This document shows, one piece after another, positions 15,445-23,564 of a DNA stretch of 64,000 nucleotides. This DNA is from Phenylobacterium deserti (lineage in GTDB: Bacteria > Pseudomonadota > Alphaproteobacteria > Caulobacterales > Caulobacteraceae): NCBI RefSeq assembly GCF_003254705.1, contig NZ_QFYR01000001.1:1364001-1428000 (forward strand), given 5' to 3'. Below the pieces are notes generated by a model. It had not been told where the DNA came from. It saw only the letters and a list, made by a program, of their open reading frames with translations, and searched no databases. The stretch's first letter is position 1, and each line of letters starts with the position of its first letter. Both the position numbers and the translations under genes were made by a program.

Positions 15445-16542
15445 ATGGCCGAGGCCGATAGCAAGACGACGCGGCAAGAAGGTCGGTTCGGCCAGGGCTT
15501 CCTGACCGACATCTGGTACTTCGCGGCCCTTTCCAGCGATCTCAAGGCCGGCAAGCTCGCTCGCTATGAGATCCTCGGCGAGCCGGTGATGCTGGGGCGT
15601 TCAAGCCGAGGCGAGATCTTCGCCCTGCGGGACATCTGCCCTCACCGGGCCGCGCCCCTGTCGGCCGGCCGCATCCGCCAGGACGCCTCGGGCGCCGAGA
15701 GCGTGGAGTGCCCCTATCACGGCTGGCGTTTCGGCTATGACGGCGCTTGTACGGCCATTCCGTCCCTGGTGTCGGACCAAGCCATGGACATCTCGCGCAT
15801 TCGAGTCCGGCGCTATCCGGTCGCCGAGAGCCAGGGGCTGGTGTTCGTCTGGATGAGCTCGGATCCCCGAGGCCTGGGCGAGCCCACGGAGCCGCCGCCC
15901 ACCTTCCCTGGCGTGGTCGGGGGCGGGCCGAAGCTGGTCGATCAGATGGACTTCGATGCCCACATCGACCACGCCGTCGTGGGGCTGATGGACCCGGCGC
16001 ACGGGCCCTATGTGCACCAGCAGTGGTGGTGGCGCTCGTCCAAGAGCCAGCACGACAAGGCCAAGAGGTTCGAGCCGCGGGACGCCGGCTTCGCCATGGT
16101 CCGACACGAGCCGTCCAAAAACTCCAGGGCCTATGTGATCCTCGGCGGCGAGCCGCTGACCGAGATCACCTTCCGGCTGCCAGGGCTGCGCTGGGAGCAC
16201 GTGACGGTGGGACGTCGCGAGGTGCTCTCGCTGACCTGCCTGACGCCGATCAACGGCAAGAAGACGCGGATCGTCCAGATCGTCTGGTCGGACCACCCGG
16301 CCTTCAGCATCCTCAAGCCGTTCATCAAGGTGGGCGCCCGCGCCTTCCTCCGTCAGGACGGCGACATGGTGAACCTGCAGAACGAGGGCCTGAAGTACGA
16401 CCCGGCGCTGCTCTGGGTCGACGACGCCGACCGGCAGGCCAAGTGGTACCAGCAGCTTAAGCGCGAATGGAGCGCCAGCCGTCGCGAGGGCCGCACGTTC
16501 GAAAATCCCGTGCAGCCCGCCGTTCTGCGCTGGCGCAGCTGA
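15445..16542 (+). CDS. Rieske non-heme iron oxygenase, alpha subunit
   Basis: 365 residues. The Rieske [2Fe-2S] ligands are Cys65 and His67 (ICPHRAAPLS) and Cys89 and His92 (CPYHGWRF). The catalytic domain has a mononuclear iron motif around FDAHIDHAVVGLMDPAHGPY. Overall it resembles the single-subunit-type alpha chains of vanillate O-demethylase/aromatic ring-hydroxylating oxygenases. No reductase or ferredoxin gene is adjacent, so electrons must come from elsewhere. Substrate unknown. Confidence 0.88.
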   Translation: MAEADSKTTRQEGRFGQGFLTDIWYFAALSSDLKAGKLARYEILGEPVMLGRSSRGEIFALRDICPHRAAPLSAGRIRQDASGAESVECPYHGWRFGYDGACTAIPSLVSDQAMDISRIRVRRYPVAESQGLVFVWMSSDPRGLGEPTEPPPTFPGVVGGGPKLVDQMDFDAHIDHAVVGLMDPAHGPYVHQQWWWRSSKSQHDKAKRFEPRDAGFAMVRHEPSKNSRAYVILGGEPLTEITFRLPGLRWEHVTVGRREVLSLTCLTPINGKKTRIVQIVWSDHPAFSILKPFIKVGARAFLRQDGDMVNLQNEGLKYDPALLWVDDADRQAKWYQQLKREWSASRREGRTFENPVQPAVLRWRS

Positions 16543-16549
16543 GGACGGC

Positions 16550-17665
16550 TCAGGCCGCCCAGGCGCCGTAGGGGTCCGAGAACCGCTTGCCCAGGGCGTC
16601 GGCCACCGCCGGGTGGGTGAGCTCGCCCTTCAGGACGTTCAGGCCCTTGGCCAGATGACGGTTCTTCTTGAGCGCCTCGAGCCCTTGGTCGGCCAGAAGC
16701 AGGCCGAAGGGCAGGGTGGCGTGACCCAGCGCTTCCGAAGAGGTGCGGGGCGCCGCGCCCGGCATGTTGGCTACGCAGTAGTGGACCACGCCGTCCACCG
16801 TGTAGGTCGGCTGGTTGTGGGTGGTGGGCTTGCTGGTCTCGAAGCAGCCGCCCTGGTCGATGGAAACGTCCACCAGCACCGAGCCGGGCTTCATCTTTGA
16901 AAGGTCTTCGCGCCGCACCAGCTTGGGCGCCGCGGCCCCGGCGGTCAGCACCGCTCCGATCACCACGTCGGATCGAAGAACCTCGTCCTCCACCGCATCC
17001 TGGGTCGAATAGCGGGTCAGGATCCGGCCTTGGAACATGTTGTCCAGCTCGCGCATGCGGGGGATCGAGCGTTCCAGGATCACCACTTCGGCGCCCAGCC
17101 CCGCGGCCATGCGCGCCGCGTTCATGCCGACCACGCCGCCGCCCAGGACGCAAACCCGCGCCGGCGGAACGCCTGGCACACCGCTGATCAGCAGGCCCAT
17201 GCCGCCGTTGTGCTTGAGCAGGGTTTCTCCGGCCGAGAAGACCGCGATGCGGCCTGCCACCTCGGACATCGGGGCCAGCAGCGGCAGGCCGCCTTGCGCG
17301 TCGGTCACCGTCTCATAGGCGATGGCGGCGCAGCCGGACGCCAGCAGCCCCTCGGTCTGGGCGGGATCGGGAGCGAGGTGGAGGTAGGTGAAAAGGATGT
17401 GCCTGTCGGTCAGGCGGGCCCACTCGATGGCCTGGGGCTCCTTCACCTTCACGATCAGCTCGGCTTCGGCGAACACGGCGTCCGCCGAGGGCAGGATCCG
17501 TGCGCCGGCTCGGGTGTAGGCCTCATCCGCATAGCCTGCCCCCTGGCCTGCGCCGGTCTCGACCAGCACCTCGTGGCGGTGGGTGACGTACTCGCGAACG
17601 GCGGTGGGCGTGAGCCCCACCCGGTATTCGTCCGGCTTGATCTCGCGGGGCACGCCAACTCGCAT
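16550..17665 (-). CDS. ald: Alanine dehydrogenase
   Basis: 371 residues, the usual length. The N-terminal domain begins MRVGVPREIKPDEYRVGLTP with conserved active-site region KVKEPQ, and the NAD-binding domain has GGGVVGMNAARMAAGLGAEV. The closing ANMPGAAPRTSS segment is typical of Ald. It interconverts L-alanine and pyruvate plus ammonia with NAD. The gene is convergent with the Rieske gene and shows no operon partner. Confidence 0.95.
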   Translation of the reverse strand: MRVGVPREIKPDEYRVGLTPTAVREYVTHRHEVLVETGAGQGAGYADEAYTRAGARILPSADAVFAEAELIVKVKEPQAIEWARLTDRHILFTYLHLAPDPAQTEGLLASGCAAIAYETVTDAQGGLPLLAPMSEVAGRIAVFSAGETLLKHNGGMGLLISGVPGVPPARVCVLGGGVVGMNAARMAAGLGAEVVILERSIPRMRELDNMFQGRILTRYSTQDAVEDEVLRSDVVIGAVLTAGAAAPKLVRREDLSKMKPGSVLVDVSIDQGGCFETSKPTTHNQPTYTVDGVVHYCVANMPGAAPRTSSEALGHATLPFGLLLADQGLEALKKNRHLAKGLNVLKGELTHPAVADALGKRFSDPYGAWAA

Positions 17666-17732
17666 GGGCGCTTCTCCAGGGGTTTGTTGTTTCCTCTGTC
17701 GAAGGTTTGCGGGGCAAGCCTTGTTGCGTCAA

Positions 17733-18440
17733 CTACAGAACGCAGGAGGCCATGCCTTCCCGGCTCACGATTCGTGCATTGCGGTTGATCGAGCCGGAGC
17801 GCCGCTTGATGTAGCGGCCGGGTTGCGCGGCCTTCCAGGACAGGGGCTTGGGCACGATGGCCGCCAGCCGGGCGGCTTGGGTGGGCGTCAGCTTGGCCGC
17901 GCTGACTCGGAAGTTGCGCTGAGCCGCCGCCTCGGCGCCATAGACGCCCGGGCCCCACTCGATGGAGTTCAGATAGACTTCCATGATCCGCTCCTTGCCC
18001 CAGATCAGCTCGATCAGGACGGTGAAGTAGGCTTCCAAAGCCTTGCGGACGTAGTCCCGGTGCGGCCACAGGAAGACGTTCTTCGCTGTCTGCTGGCTGA
18101 TGGTGGAGCCGCCGCGGACCTTCTTGCCCTGTTGGTTGTAAGCCATGGCCTTCTGGATCGCGTCGAAGTCAAAGCCCTTGTGCTGGCAGAACCGCGCGTC
18201 CTCGCCCGCGATGACTGCGCGAACCAGGGTGGGCGAGATGTCCTCCAGCGGGACCCAGCGCCGATCAAAGCCGCGGCCTTCGAAGAGGCGCTGCACCATC
18301 AGGAAGGTCATGGGCGGCGGCACGAACCGATAGACGGCGACCGTCAGCACCGGCCCGATGATCCCGAAGACCAGAATGACCAGCATCGTCCAGCGGATGA
18401 TCCGCCCGAACAGCCCCTTGCCTTTGCCACGCCGCGCCAC
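17733..18440 (-). CDS. mtgA: Monofunctional peptidoglycan glycosyltransferase MtgA
   Basis: 235 residues. One N-terminal transmembrane helix (about 15-38) precedes a GT51 domain: [20 protein letters not shown] contains the catalytic Glu, followed by [12 protein letters not shown] and [13 protein letters not shown]. There is no transpeptidase domain. It polymerises lipid II into glycan strands on the periplasmic face. Here [12 protein letters not shown] replaces the more common EDxxFxxHxGFD pattern with an extra Cys. Single-gene unit, 67 bases downstream of ald and on the same strand. Confidence 0.94.
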   Translation of the reverse strand: MARRGKGKGLFGRIIRWTMLVILVFGIIGPVLTVAVYRFVPPPMTFLMVQRLFEGRGFDRRWVPLEDISPTLVRAVIAGEDARFCQHKGFDFDAIQKAMAYNQQGKKVRGGSTISQQTAKNVFLWPHRDYVRKALEAYFTVLIELIWGKERIMEVYLNSIEWGPGVYGAEAAAQRNFRVSAAKLTPTQAARLAAIVPKPLSWKAAQPGRYIKRRSGSINRNARIVSREGMASCVL

Positions 18441-18506
18441 AACCGCACTCCCCGCCAGATGAAGGGATGTTAGCCGCCGTGGCCGCAGACGTCGTTAACG
18501 CCGCCG

Positions 18507-19472
18507 CTAGATCTCGGCGACGCCAGCGGCGCCGTCCTCGTCGCCCCAGGCGACGCGTTTTCCGTCCGGGGTCATTGAAAGAGCCGTGATCGGCGGGCCT
18601 TTCTCTTCCTTGAGGTTCAGCACCTTCTGGCCCACGAGGTCGCAGGCCCGCACGCGGCCGTCGTCGAAGCCCCAGGCCACCCAGTTGCCGTTCGGCTGAC
18701 CCGCGACAAAGGTCGAGACGGCGCTTTCCTCGTAACCGACTTCCGCCGCCTGCTTGCCCATCGGGCCGGTGGAGCCGGTGAACGGCCAGACCACCACGCC
18801 GTTGGCGCCGGAGGTGGCCATAAGGTTGCCCTTGGACATGAAGGCCAGGCTCTTCACCTTGGCCGGATAGCCGCCCATGCGCATGTTCTTCTCGTCGGCC
18901 ACGCGCCAGCCGTGCAGTTGGTTGTCCTGCATCGCGGAGATGATGAACTTGCCATCCGGGCTCCAGGCCACGGCCACGTGACTGCCGGCCCAGGCGAGCT
19001 TGGTCGGCTTTTGATCAGCGATCCGGGCGTACCACAGCCAGGCGCCGCCATAGGTGGCCACGGCGATCCGCCGGCCCTTCGGGTCGAAGGCCAGGGCCGC
19101 CACGGTCTTCTCGTGCTGGAAGGTGCGGGCAAAGCTCGGATCAGCCACGTCGCGCACGTGAAGCTCGCGGCCGGCGGCGAACGCGATCAGCTTCGATTCG
19201 GCCGAGGCGGCGATGGAATCGATCCACTTGCCGCGCAGGCTGGCGATTTCCAGCGGGCCGGACGCGCGGGACCAGACCACCCGTCCATCATCACCACCGG
19301 TGAGCAGCCCCTCGCCTGAGGGATGTATGCAGGCGGACAGCACGGCGCCGTCATGCGCCTGAACAACGGCTCCATCTTCGAACCGAACGGTGCCGTCGCC
19401 GAGGGCGAAAGCGGCCTTTCCGCTGCGGTCGAACAGGGCGGCTGTGACGTAGGCTTCGAAGGACTGGATCAT
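18507..19472 (-). CDS. WD40-repeat beta-propeller protein
   Basis: 321 residues from the ATG at 19470-19472 (AGGGAC upstream); a longer frame from 19589 adds only an Arg-rich tail. About seven degenerate WD40 blades are visible, for example AVLSACIHPSGEGLLTGGDD, AALAFDPKGRRIAVAT, VAVAWSPDGKFIISA and ALSMTPDGKRVAWGDEDG. There is no signal peptide, so it is a cytoplasmic scaffold-type protein. Caulobacter relatives are annotated only as WD40 proteins. No operon partner. Confidence 0.88.
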   Translation of the reverse strand: MIQSFEAYVTAALFDRSGKAAFALGDGTVRFEDGAVVQAHDGAVLSACIHPSGEGLLTGGDDGRVVWSRASGPLEIASLRGKWIDSIAASAESKLIAFAAGRELHVRDVADPSFARTFQHEKTVAALAFDPKGRRIAVATYGGAWLWYARIADQKPTKLAWAGSHVAVAWSPDGKFIISAMQDNQLHGWRVADEKNMRMGGYPAKVKSLAFMSKGNLMATSGANGVVVWPFTGSTGPMGKQAAEVGYEESAVSTFVAGQPNGNWVAWGFDDGRVRACDLVGQKVLNLKEEKGPPITALSMTPDGKRVAWGDEDGAAGVAEI

Positions 19473-19703
19473 GGACACGTCCCTAGTGCGGCGCGCGGCC
19501 GGAGGTAAAGTCCGCGCTATCGAACAGGGTTCTCGGAAGCTGCGCCGATTCCGGCGGCGAGGGCGCCTCTCCCTTGGGCGCAGGCGCATGGCTCGCGCCG
19601 ACTCCGCGCTTGGCCCTTTACAAGGCGATAACGGCTTGCCAATGGTCCGCTGAACGGAAGTCCGGGCTGGCTCAAGCTGGCCCCAGGGAAGGAATAATCA
19701 GGC

Positions 19704-20153
19704 ATGGGCGCCAAGTTGGGCGGCGGCGGGGGCAAGAAGTTCGACCTCGGCCAGAACTCGGACATGAACGTCACGCCCTTCGTGGACGTGATGCTGGTGC
19801 TTCTCATCATCTTCATGGTGTCCATCCCGGCCGCCACGGTTTCGATCAAGCTCGACCTGCCGCCGGCCGTTCCGCCGCCGCCCGGCGCGCCGAAGCCGCC
19901 GGAACCGATTCTGGTGAACATCCAGGACAACGGCGACCTCTACATCGGCACCGTGCAGTCGAGCCTCAGCTCGCTGCCCGCGGATCTGGCCGGCGTGATC
20001 ACCCGCGACCGTCCCGGCATCGGCAACCCGACGACCGAGCGCGTCTACATCCGCGCTCAGCGCCACGTGAAGTACGGTGACTTCATGGCGGTCATGAACA
20101 CCCTGCAGGGCAACGGCTTCTACCAGGTCGCCCTGATCAACGAAGAACTCTAA
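19704..20153 (+). CDS. ExbD/TolR-family biopolymer transport protein
   Basis: 149 residues. A polar N-terminus precedes a single transmembrane helix (about 25-45) with the conserved Asp28 in TPFVDVMLVLLIIFM, then a Pro-rich linker (LPPAVPPPPGAPKPP) and a periplasmic domain ending in GFYQVALI. ExbD couples proton flow to TonB. The usual exbB and tonB genes are not adjacent, and the only near neighbour is CobW across a terminator. Duplicated standalone exbD genes are common in Caulobacterales, which use many TonB receptors. Confidence 0.9.
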   Translation: MGAKLGGGGGKKFDLGQNSDMNVTPFVDVMLVLLIIFMVSIPAATVSIKLDLPPAVPPPPGAPKPPEPILVNIQDNGDLYIGTVQSSLSSLPADLAGVITRDRPGIGNPTTERVYIRAQRHVKYGDFMAVMNTLQGNGFYQVALINEEL

Positions 20154-20174
20154 GCCTCTCCAGGCTGAACACGG

Positions 20175-20208
20175 AAAACCCCGCCGGAGCGATCCGGCGG
20201 GGTTTTTT
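20175..20208 (+). terminator. Rho-independent terminator after exbD
   Basis: AAAACCCCGCCGGA at 20175-20188 pairs with its complement at 20193-20206 around a GCGA loop, followed by a T-run through 20208. The mirrored A-run makes it usable in both directions, also for the convergent CobW gene that ends at 20269. Confidence 0.92.
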
Positions 20209-20268
20209 GTCGCCGCTGTTGCGGACGCCGGCGGCGAAGCGCCGGCCAGGGCAAGCTCAGCCTTCGGG

Positions 20269-21351
20269 CTACGCCACCGTGCTTTCGAAGCCTTCCCGCA
20301 GCTTGGCCTCATCGAGGTTGCGGCCGATGAAGACCATGCGGGAGTAGCGGGCTTCGCCCTCGCGCCAGTCGCGCTGGAAGTCGCCTTCCAGGATCATGTG
20401 CACGGCCTGGAACACCAGGCGGCGGTTCTCGCCCGCGACGTCGAGGATGCCCTTGGCGCGCAGGATGTCGGGCCCTTGGGTTTGCAGCACATTGTTGAGC
20501 CAAGCGGTGACCTTGTTGCCGTTCAGCGGCTTGTCGGTGGTCAGGCTGATGCCGCGGATGCCGCTCTCGGCCACGTGGTCGTGGATGTGCTCGTGTCCAT
20601 GGTCGGTCGCGTGGTCATGATCGTGGCCGTGGTGATGGTCATGATGATGATGGTGGTGGTCGTGCCCGCAATGCTCATCGTGCACGTGACCCGGCTCGCC
20701 GTGGCCCGGGTTCAGGAAGTCCGGCTCGAGTTCGGTGATGCGGTTGAGATCAAAGGAGTGGCGGCCTAGCACCTGCTCCAGGGGCACGTTCGAGCGCTGA
20801 GCTCGGTGGATCGGCGCCAGCGGGTTCAGGGTGCGGATCGCCCGCTCCACTTCGGCCAACTCGGCTTCCGACACAAGGTCGGTCTTGTTCAGGATAATCT
20901 GGTCGGCAAAGGCGATCTGCTCGGCCGCTTCCTTGGAGTCCTTCAGCCGCAGCGGCAGGTGCTTGGCGTCGACCACGGTGGTGACGCTGTCCAACTGCGT
21001 CTTGGCGCGGACGTCCTCGTCCACGAAGAAGGTCTGGGCCACCGGACCCGGATCGGCGAGGCCCGTGGTCTCGACGATGATCGCGTCGAACCCGCCCTTC
21101 CGCTTCATCAGGCCCTGCACGACCCGGATCAGGTCGCCGCGAACCGTGCAACAGACGCAGCCGTTGTTCATCTCGAACACCTCCTCGTCGGCTCCGACGA
21201 TCAGGTCGTTGTCGATGCCGACCTCCCCGAACTCGTTGACGATCACGGCGTACTTCTTGCCGTGCTCTTCGGAGAGGATGCGGTTGAGGAGGGTGGTCTT
21301 GCCGGCGCCAAGATAGCCGGTGAGCACGGTGACGGGCGTCTTTTCGGTCAT
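20269..21351 (-). CDS. CobW/COG0523 metallochaperone GTPase with His-rich insert
   Basis: 360 residues from the ATG at 21349-21351. Walker A GYLGAGKTT (12-20), the CxCC metal motif at 64-67 (GCVCC), NKTD GTP motif near 154-157 and a His-rich insert at about 216-258 (twenty-odd His, with many HD and GHDH units) precede the CobW C-terminal domain. COG0523 GTPases move zinc or other metals to target proteins. The divergent neighbour is a DmeF-type metal exporter, with a possible Zur-like site between. The similarity is to ZigA/YjiA-type zinc chaperones more than to CobW of cobalamin synthesis; no cob genes are nearby. Confidence 0.9.
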   Translation of the reverse strand: MTEKTPVTVLTGYLGAGKTTLLNRILSEEHGKKYAVIVNEFGEVGIDNDLIVGADEEVFEMNNGCVCCTVRGDLIRVVQGLMKRKGGFDAIIVETTGLADPGPVAQTFFVDEDVRAKTQLDSVTTVVDAKHLPLRLKDSKEAAEQIAFADQIILNKTDLVSEAELAEVERAIRTLNPLAPIHRAQRSNVPLEQVLGRHSFDLNRITELEPDFLNPGHGEPGHVHDEHCGHDHHHHHHDHHHGHDHDHATDHGHEHIHDHVAESGIRGISLTTDKPLNGNKVTAWLNNVLQTQGPDILRAKGILDVAGENRRLVFQAVHMILEGDFQRDWREGEARYSRMVFIGRNLDEAKLREGFESTVA

Positions 21352-21423
21352 GGCTCCCATGTAGGCGGGCGAAGCGCCGGAATGAAGCCTTGTTCTCGCA
21401 GGCCCTTGTTCTCCCCTCTCAGT

Positions 21424-21436
21424 GTTATAAAGTAAC
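21424..21436. promoter_or_regulatory. Possible Zur-like operator between CobW-type GTPase and DmeF
   Basis: GTTATAAAGTAAC has GTTA/TAAC arms around five bases, like the core of Zur boxes (GTTATAxxATAAC type), in an otherwise GC-rich gap. It lies 73 bases before the GTPase start and only 6 before the dmeF ATG, so regulation of the GTPase is more likely. Only partial symmetry. Confidence 0.35.
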
Positions 21437-21441
21437 GTCAG

Positions 21442-22413
21442 ATGACAGCTCCTGCCGCCCCGCCTGCCGCAAGTCCCGCCGTCGGGGCGCCTCTGGACGC
21501 GTTCCGCGAGGACCGGACCTATCTTGGCGCCGATCACCGCCGCAACGAGCGGCGGACCTGGCTGGTGACCGCCATTTGCGCCGTCACCCTGGTGGCGCAG
21601 CTCGCGGGCGGGCTGCTCTATCGATCCATGGCCCTGACCGCCAGCGGCCTGCACATGGCTGCCCACGTGGCCGCCCTTCTCGTGGCCGCCGGCGCCTACG
21701 CGATGGCGCGGCGGCATGCGGAAGACCCGCGCTTCGCCTTCGGCACCGGCAAGGTGGGCTATCTGGCCGGCTTCGCGAACGCGGTGGTGCTGGCGATCAC
21801 GGCCCTTCTGATCGGCGTGGAGAGCCTGGAGCGGCTCGCCAACCCGGAGGCGGTCCACTTCGACCACGCGCTGCCGCTGGCCATCGCGGGCCTGGCGGTG
21901 AACGTGGTCTGCGTCCTGCTGCTACGGCCTGGGCGGGCGCATGTGCACCGTCACGATCCTGACGGCGACCTCAACATCTCGGCCGCGCACCTGCACCTTT
22001 CGGCCGACGCCATGGTGTCGGTCTTGGCGATCGCCGGACTGGGCGCCGGACAGCTCTTCGGCTGGGGCTTCGCCGACCCGCTCGCCGGTCTCGCCGGCGC
22101 TCTTCTGGTGGCCCACTTCGCCTGGACGCTGATCCGCCGGGCGGCGGCCGCTCTCCTGGACATCAACCCCTCCGCGGCGCTGACCTCAGACATCCGCACG
22201 CGGCTCTCCGCGGAAGGGGAGCGGGTCGTTGACCTGCACCTCTGGCGTCTTGGCCCCGGACACCATGCGGCGGTGGCCGTTGTGGCGGCCGACCATCCGC
22301 AACCGGCCGAAGCCTACCACGCCCGCCTGAAAGGGCTGGCCGGGCTGAGCCACGTCACGGTCGAGGTGCGGGCTGGACATCACGAGCATGACCATGCGCA
22401 TGCTCACGCCTGA
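21442..22413 (+). CDS. dmeF: DmeF-like cation diffusion facilitator (Co/Ni/Zn efflux)
   Basis: 323 residues with six transmembrane segments between about 40 and 240. The start of the membrane region, LGADHRRNERRTWLV, and the HMAAH motif in TM2 are DmeF features; TM5 carries HLSAD (HxxxD). A short His-rich linker (HVHRHDPDGD) joins TM4 and TM5, and the C-terminus ends HHEHDHAHAHA. CDF proteins export divalent metal by proton exchange at the inner membrane; DmeF members favour Co and Ni. It is divergent from the CobW-type GTPase, suggesting joint metal homeostasis. Confidence 0.88.
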   Translation: MTAPAAPPAASPAVGAPLDAFREDRTYLGADHRRNERRTWLVTAICAVTLVAQLAGGLLYRSMALTASGLHMAAHVAALLVAAGAYAMARRHAEDPRFAFGTGKVGYLAGFANAVVLAITALLIGVESLERLANPEAVHFDHALPLAIAGLAVNVVCVLLLRPGRAHVHRHDPDGDLNISAAHLHLSADAMVSVLAIAGLGAGQLFGWGFADPLAGLAGALLVAHFAWTLIRRAAAALLDINPSAALTSDIRTRLSAEGERVVDLHLWRLGPGHHAAVAVVAADHPQPAEAYHARLKGLAGLSHVTVEVRAGHHEHDHAHAHA

Positions 22414-22435
22414 GTTCTTCGGGCGTTAGTTTCAT

Positions 22436-23557
22436 ATGCGTCGACGTATCCGCTCTTCCGTGCGCCGACCCAGAACGGCTCTGCTGGCCGGCCTTGCGCT
22501 GACGATCGCGGCGGCGGGTTGCGGCTGGGTCACCATCACCGGTCTGGAGAAGGGCGGGGCTGTCCAGCTCACTTCTGCGCCAGCGCAGGCCAAGCCGCCG
22601 CCCGCGCCGCCCGCCCCGGCCGAACTCCAGGCGCGGCTCACTGAGCTCGCCGAAGACTACCGCGAGGATGTCGGGATCGCGGTCACCGACGTGACAGAGC
22701 GTTGGACCGCATCAGTGGATGGCGGCTCGCTTTACCCGCAGCAGAGCGTTGTAAAGATCTGGGTCGCTCTGGCCATGATGGAGGCGATCGATCAAGGCCG
22801 GTTCCGCCTGGATCAGCCCGTCCTGGTGCGGCCGGAGGACCGCTCGGTGTTCTACGAGCCGCTCGGACGCAAGATCGGTCGGACGGGGTTCCTGACCACC
22901 TACTATGACCTGCTGTCCCGTTCCCTCACCGAGAGCGACAATACGGCCAACGACAAGATCATGAGCGAGGTCGGCGGCGCAGCCATCGTCACTGACGTGG
23001 TTGCCCGCAAGGGGCTGACCGGCATCGGCATCGGCGGTGACGAGAAGATGCTCCAGTCGCTGACCGCGGGCGTGGAGTGGCGTCCCGAGCTGGTTGGCTG
23101 GCGCTTCAAGGAGGCTCGGGCCAAGCTTCCGGACGAGGTGCGAGACCGCGCTCTCGACGCCTATCTCGCCAATCCACCAGACGGCGCCACGCCCATCGGC
23201 CTAACGCATGGACTCGCCGCTCTTCAGCGTGGCGAGCTGCTCTCGAAGCCATCGACCGACACCCTGATCGGCCTCATGGCGGAGGCCAAGACAGGCAATC
23301 TGCGTCTCAAGGCCGGCCTGCCGCCTGGCTGGAGCATCGCCCACAAGACGGGGACCGGCCCGGACTGGCGCGGCGCCTCGGTCGGCATCAACGATGTCGG
23401 CCTGATCACCGCTCCTGACGGGCGCGTCTATGCCGTCGCCGTCATGCTTCGAGAAACCAAGCGGCCGTTCCGCGACCGCCAGCGCCTGATGCAGCAGGTC
23501 GCCCGTGCGGTGGCCGACCATTGGCAGCAGCGCGGCGGTGGAGCTGCGCCCGTCTGA
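22436..23557 (+). CDS. Beta-lactamase-like serine hydrolase, probable lipoprotein
   Basis: 373 residues. A lipobox-like AAAGC places Cys29 at the lipid site, followed by a Pro-rich linker. The serine-beta-lactamase core has SxxK at Ser104-Lys107 (QQSVVKI), SDN at 167-169 (TESDNTA) and KTG at 304-306 (HKTGTGPD). I do not see a clear class A ExxLN motif, so it may act on peptidoglycan or another amide rather than being a true beta-lactamase. No AmpR-type regulator nearby; the MocR gene is convergent. Confidence 0.85.
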   Translation: MRRRIRSSVRRPRTALLAGLALTIAAAGCGWVTITGLEKGGAVQLTSAPAQAKPPPAPPAPAELQARLTELAEDYREDVGIAVTDVTERWTASVDGGSLYPQQSVVKIWVALAMMEAIDQGRFRLDQPVLVRPEDRSVFYEPLGRKIGRTGFLTTYYDLLSRSLTESDNTANDKIMSEVGGAAIVTDVVARKGLTGIGIGGDEKMLQSLTAGVEWRPELVGWRFKEARAKLPDEVRDRALDAYLANPPDGATPIGLTHGLAALQRGELLSKPSTDTLIGLMAEAKTGNLRLKAGLPPGWSIAHKTGTGPDWRGASVGINDVGLITAPDGRVYAVAVMLRETKRPFRDRQRLMQQVARAVADHWQQRGGGAAPV

Positions 23558-23564
23558 CCTCAGC

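Noticed and set aside
13737..15554. 605-residue minus-strand open frame
   Set aside because: Antisense to the GH13 alpha-glucosidase, which has complete catalytic motifs; the antisense frame is open only because of high GC codon bias.
20590..20690. Microsatellite of CAT/GAT-like triplets
   Set aside because: It encodes the in-frame His/Asp-rich metal-binding insert of the COG0523 GTPase.
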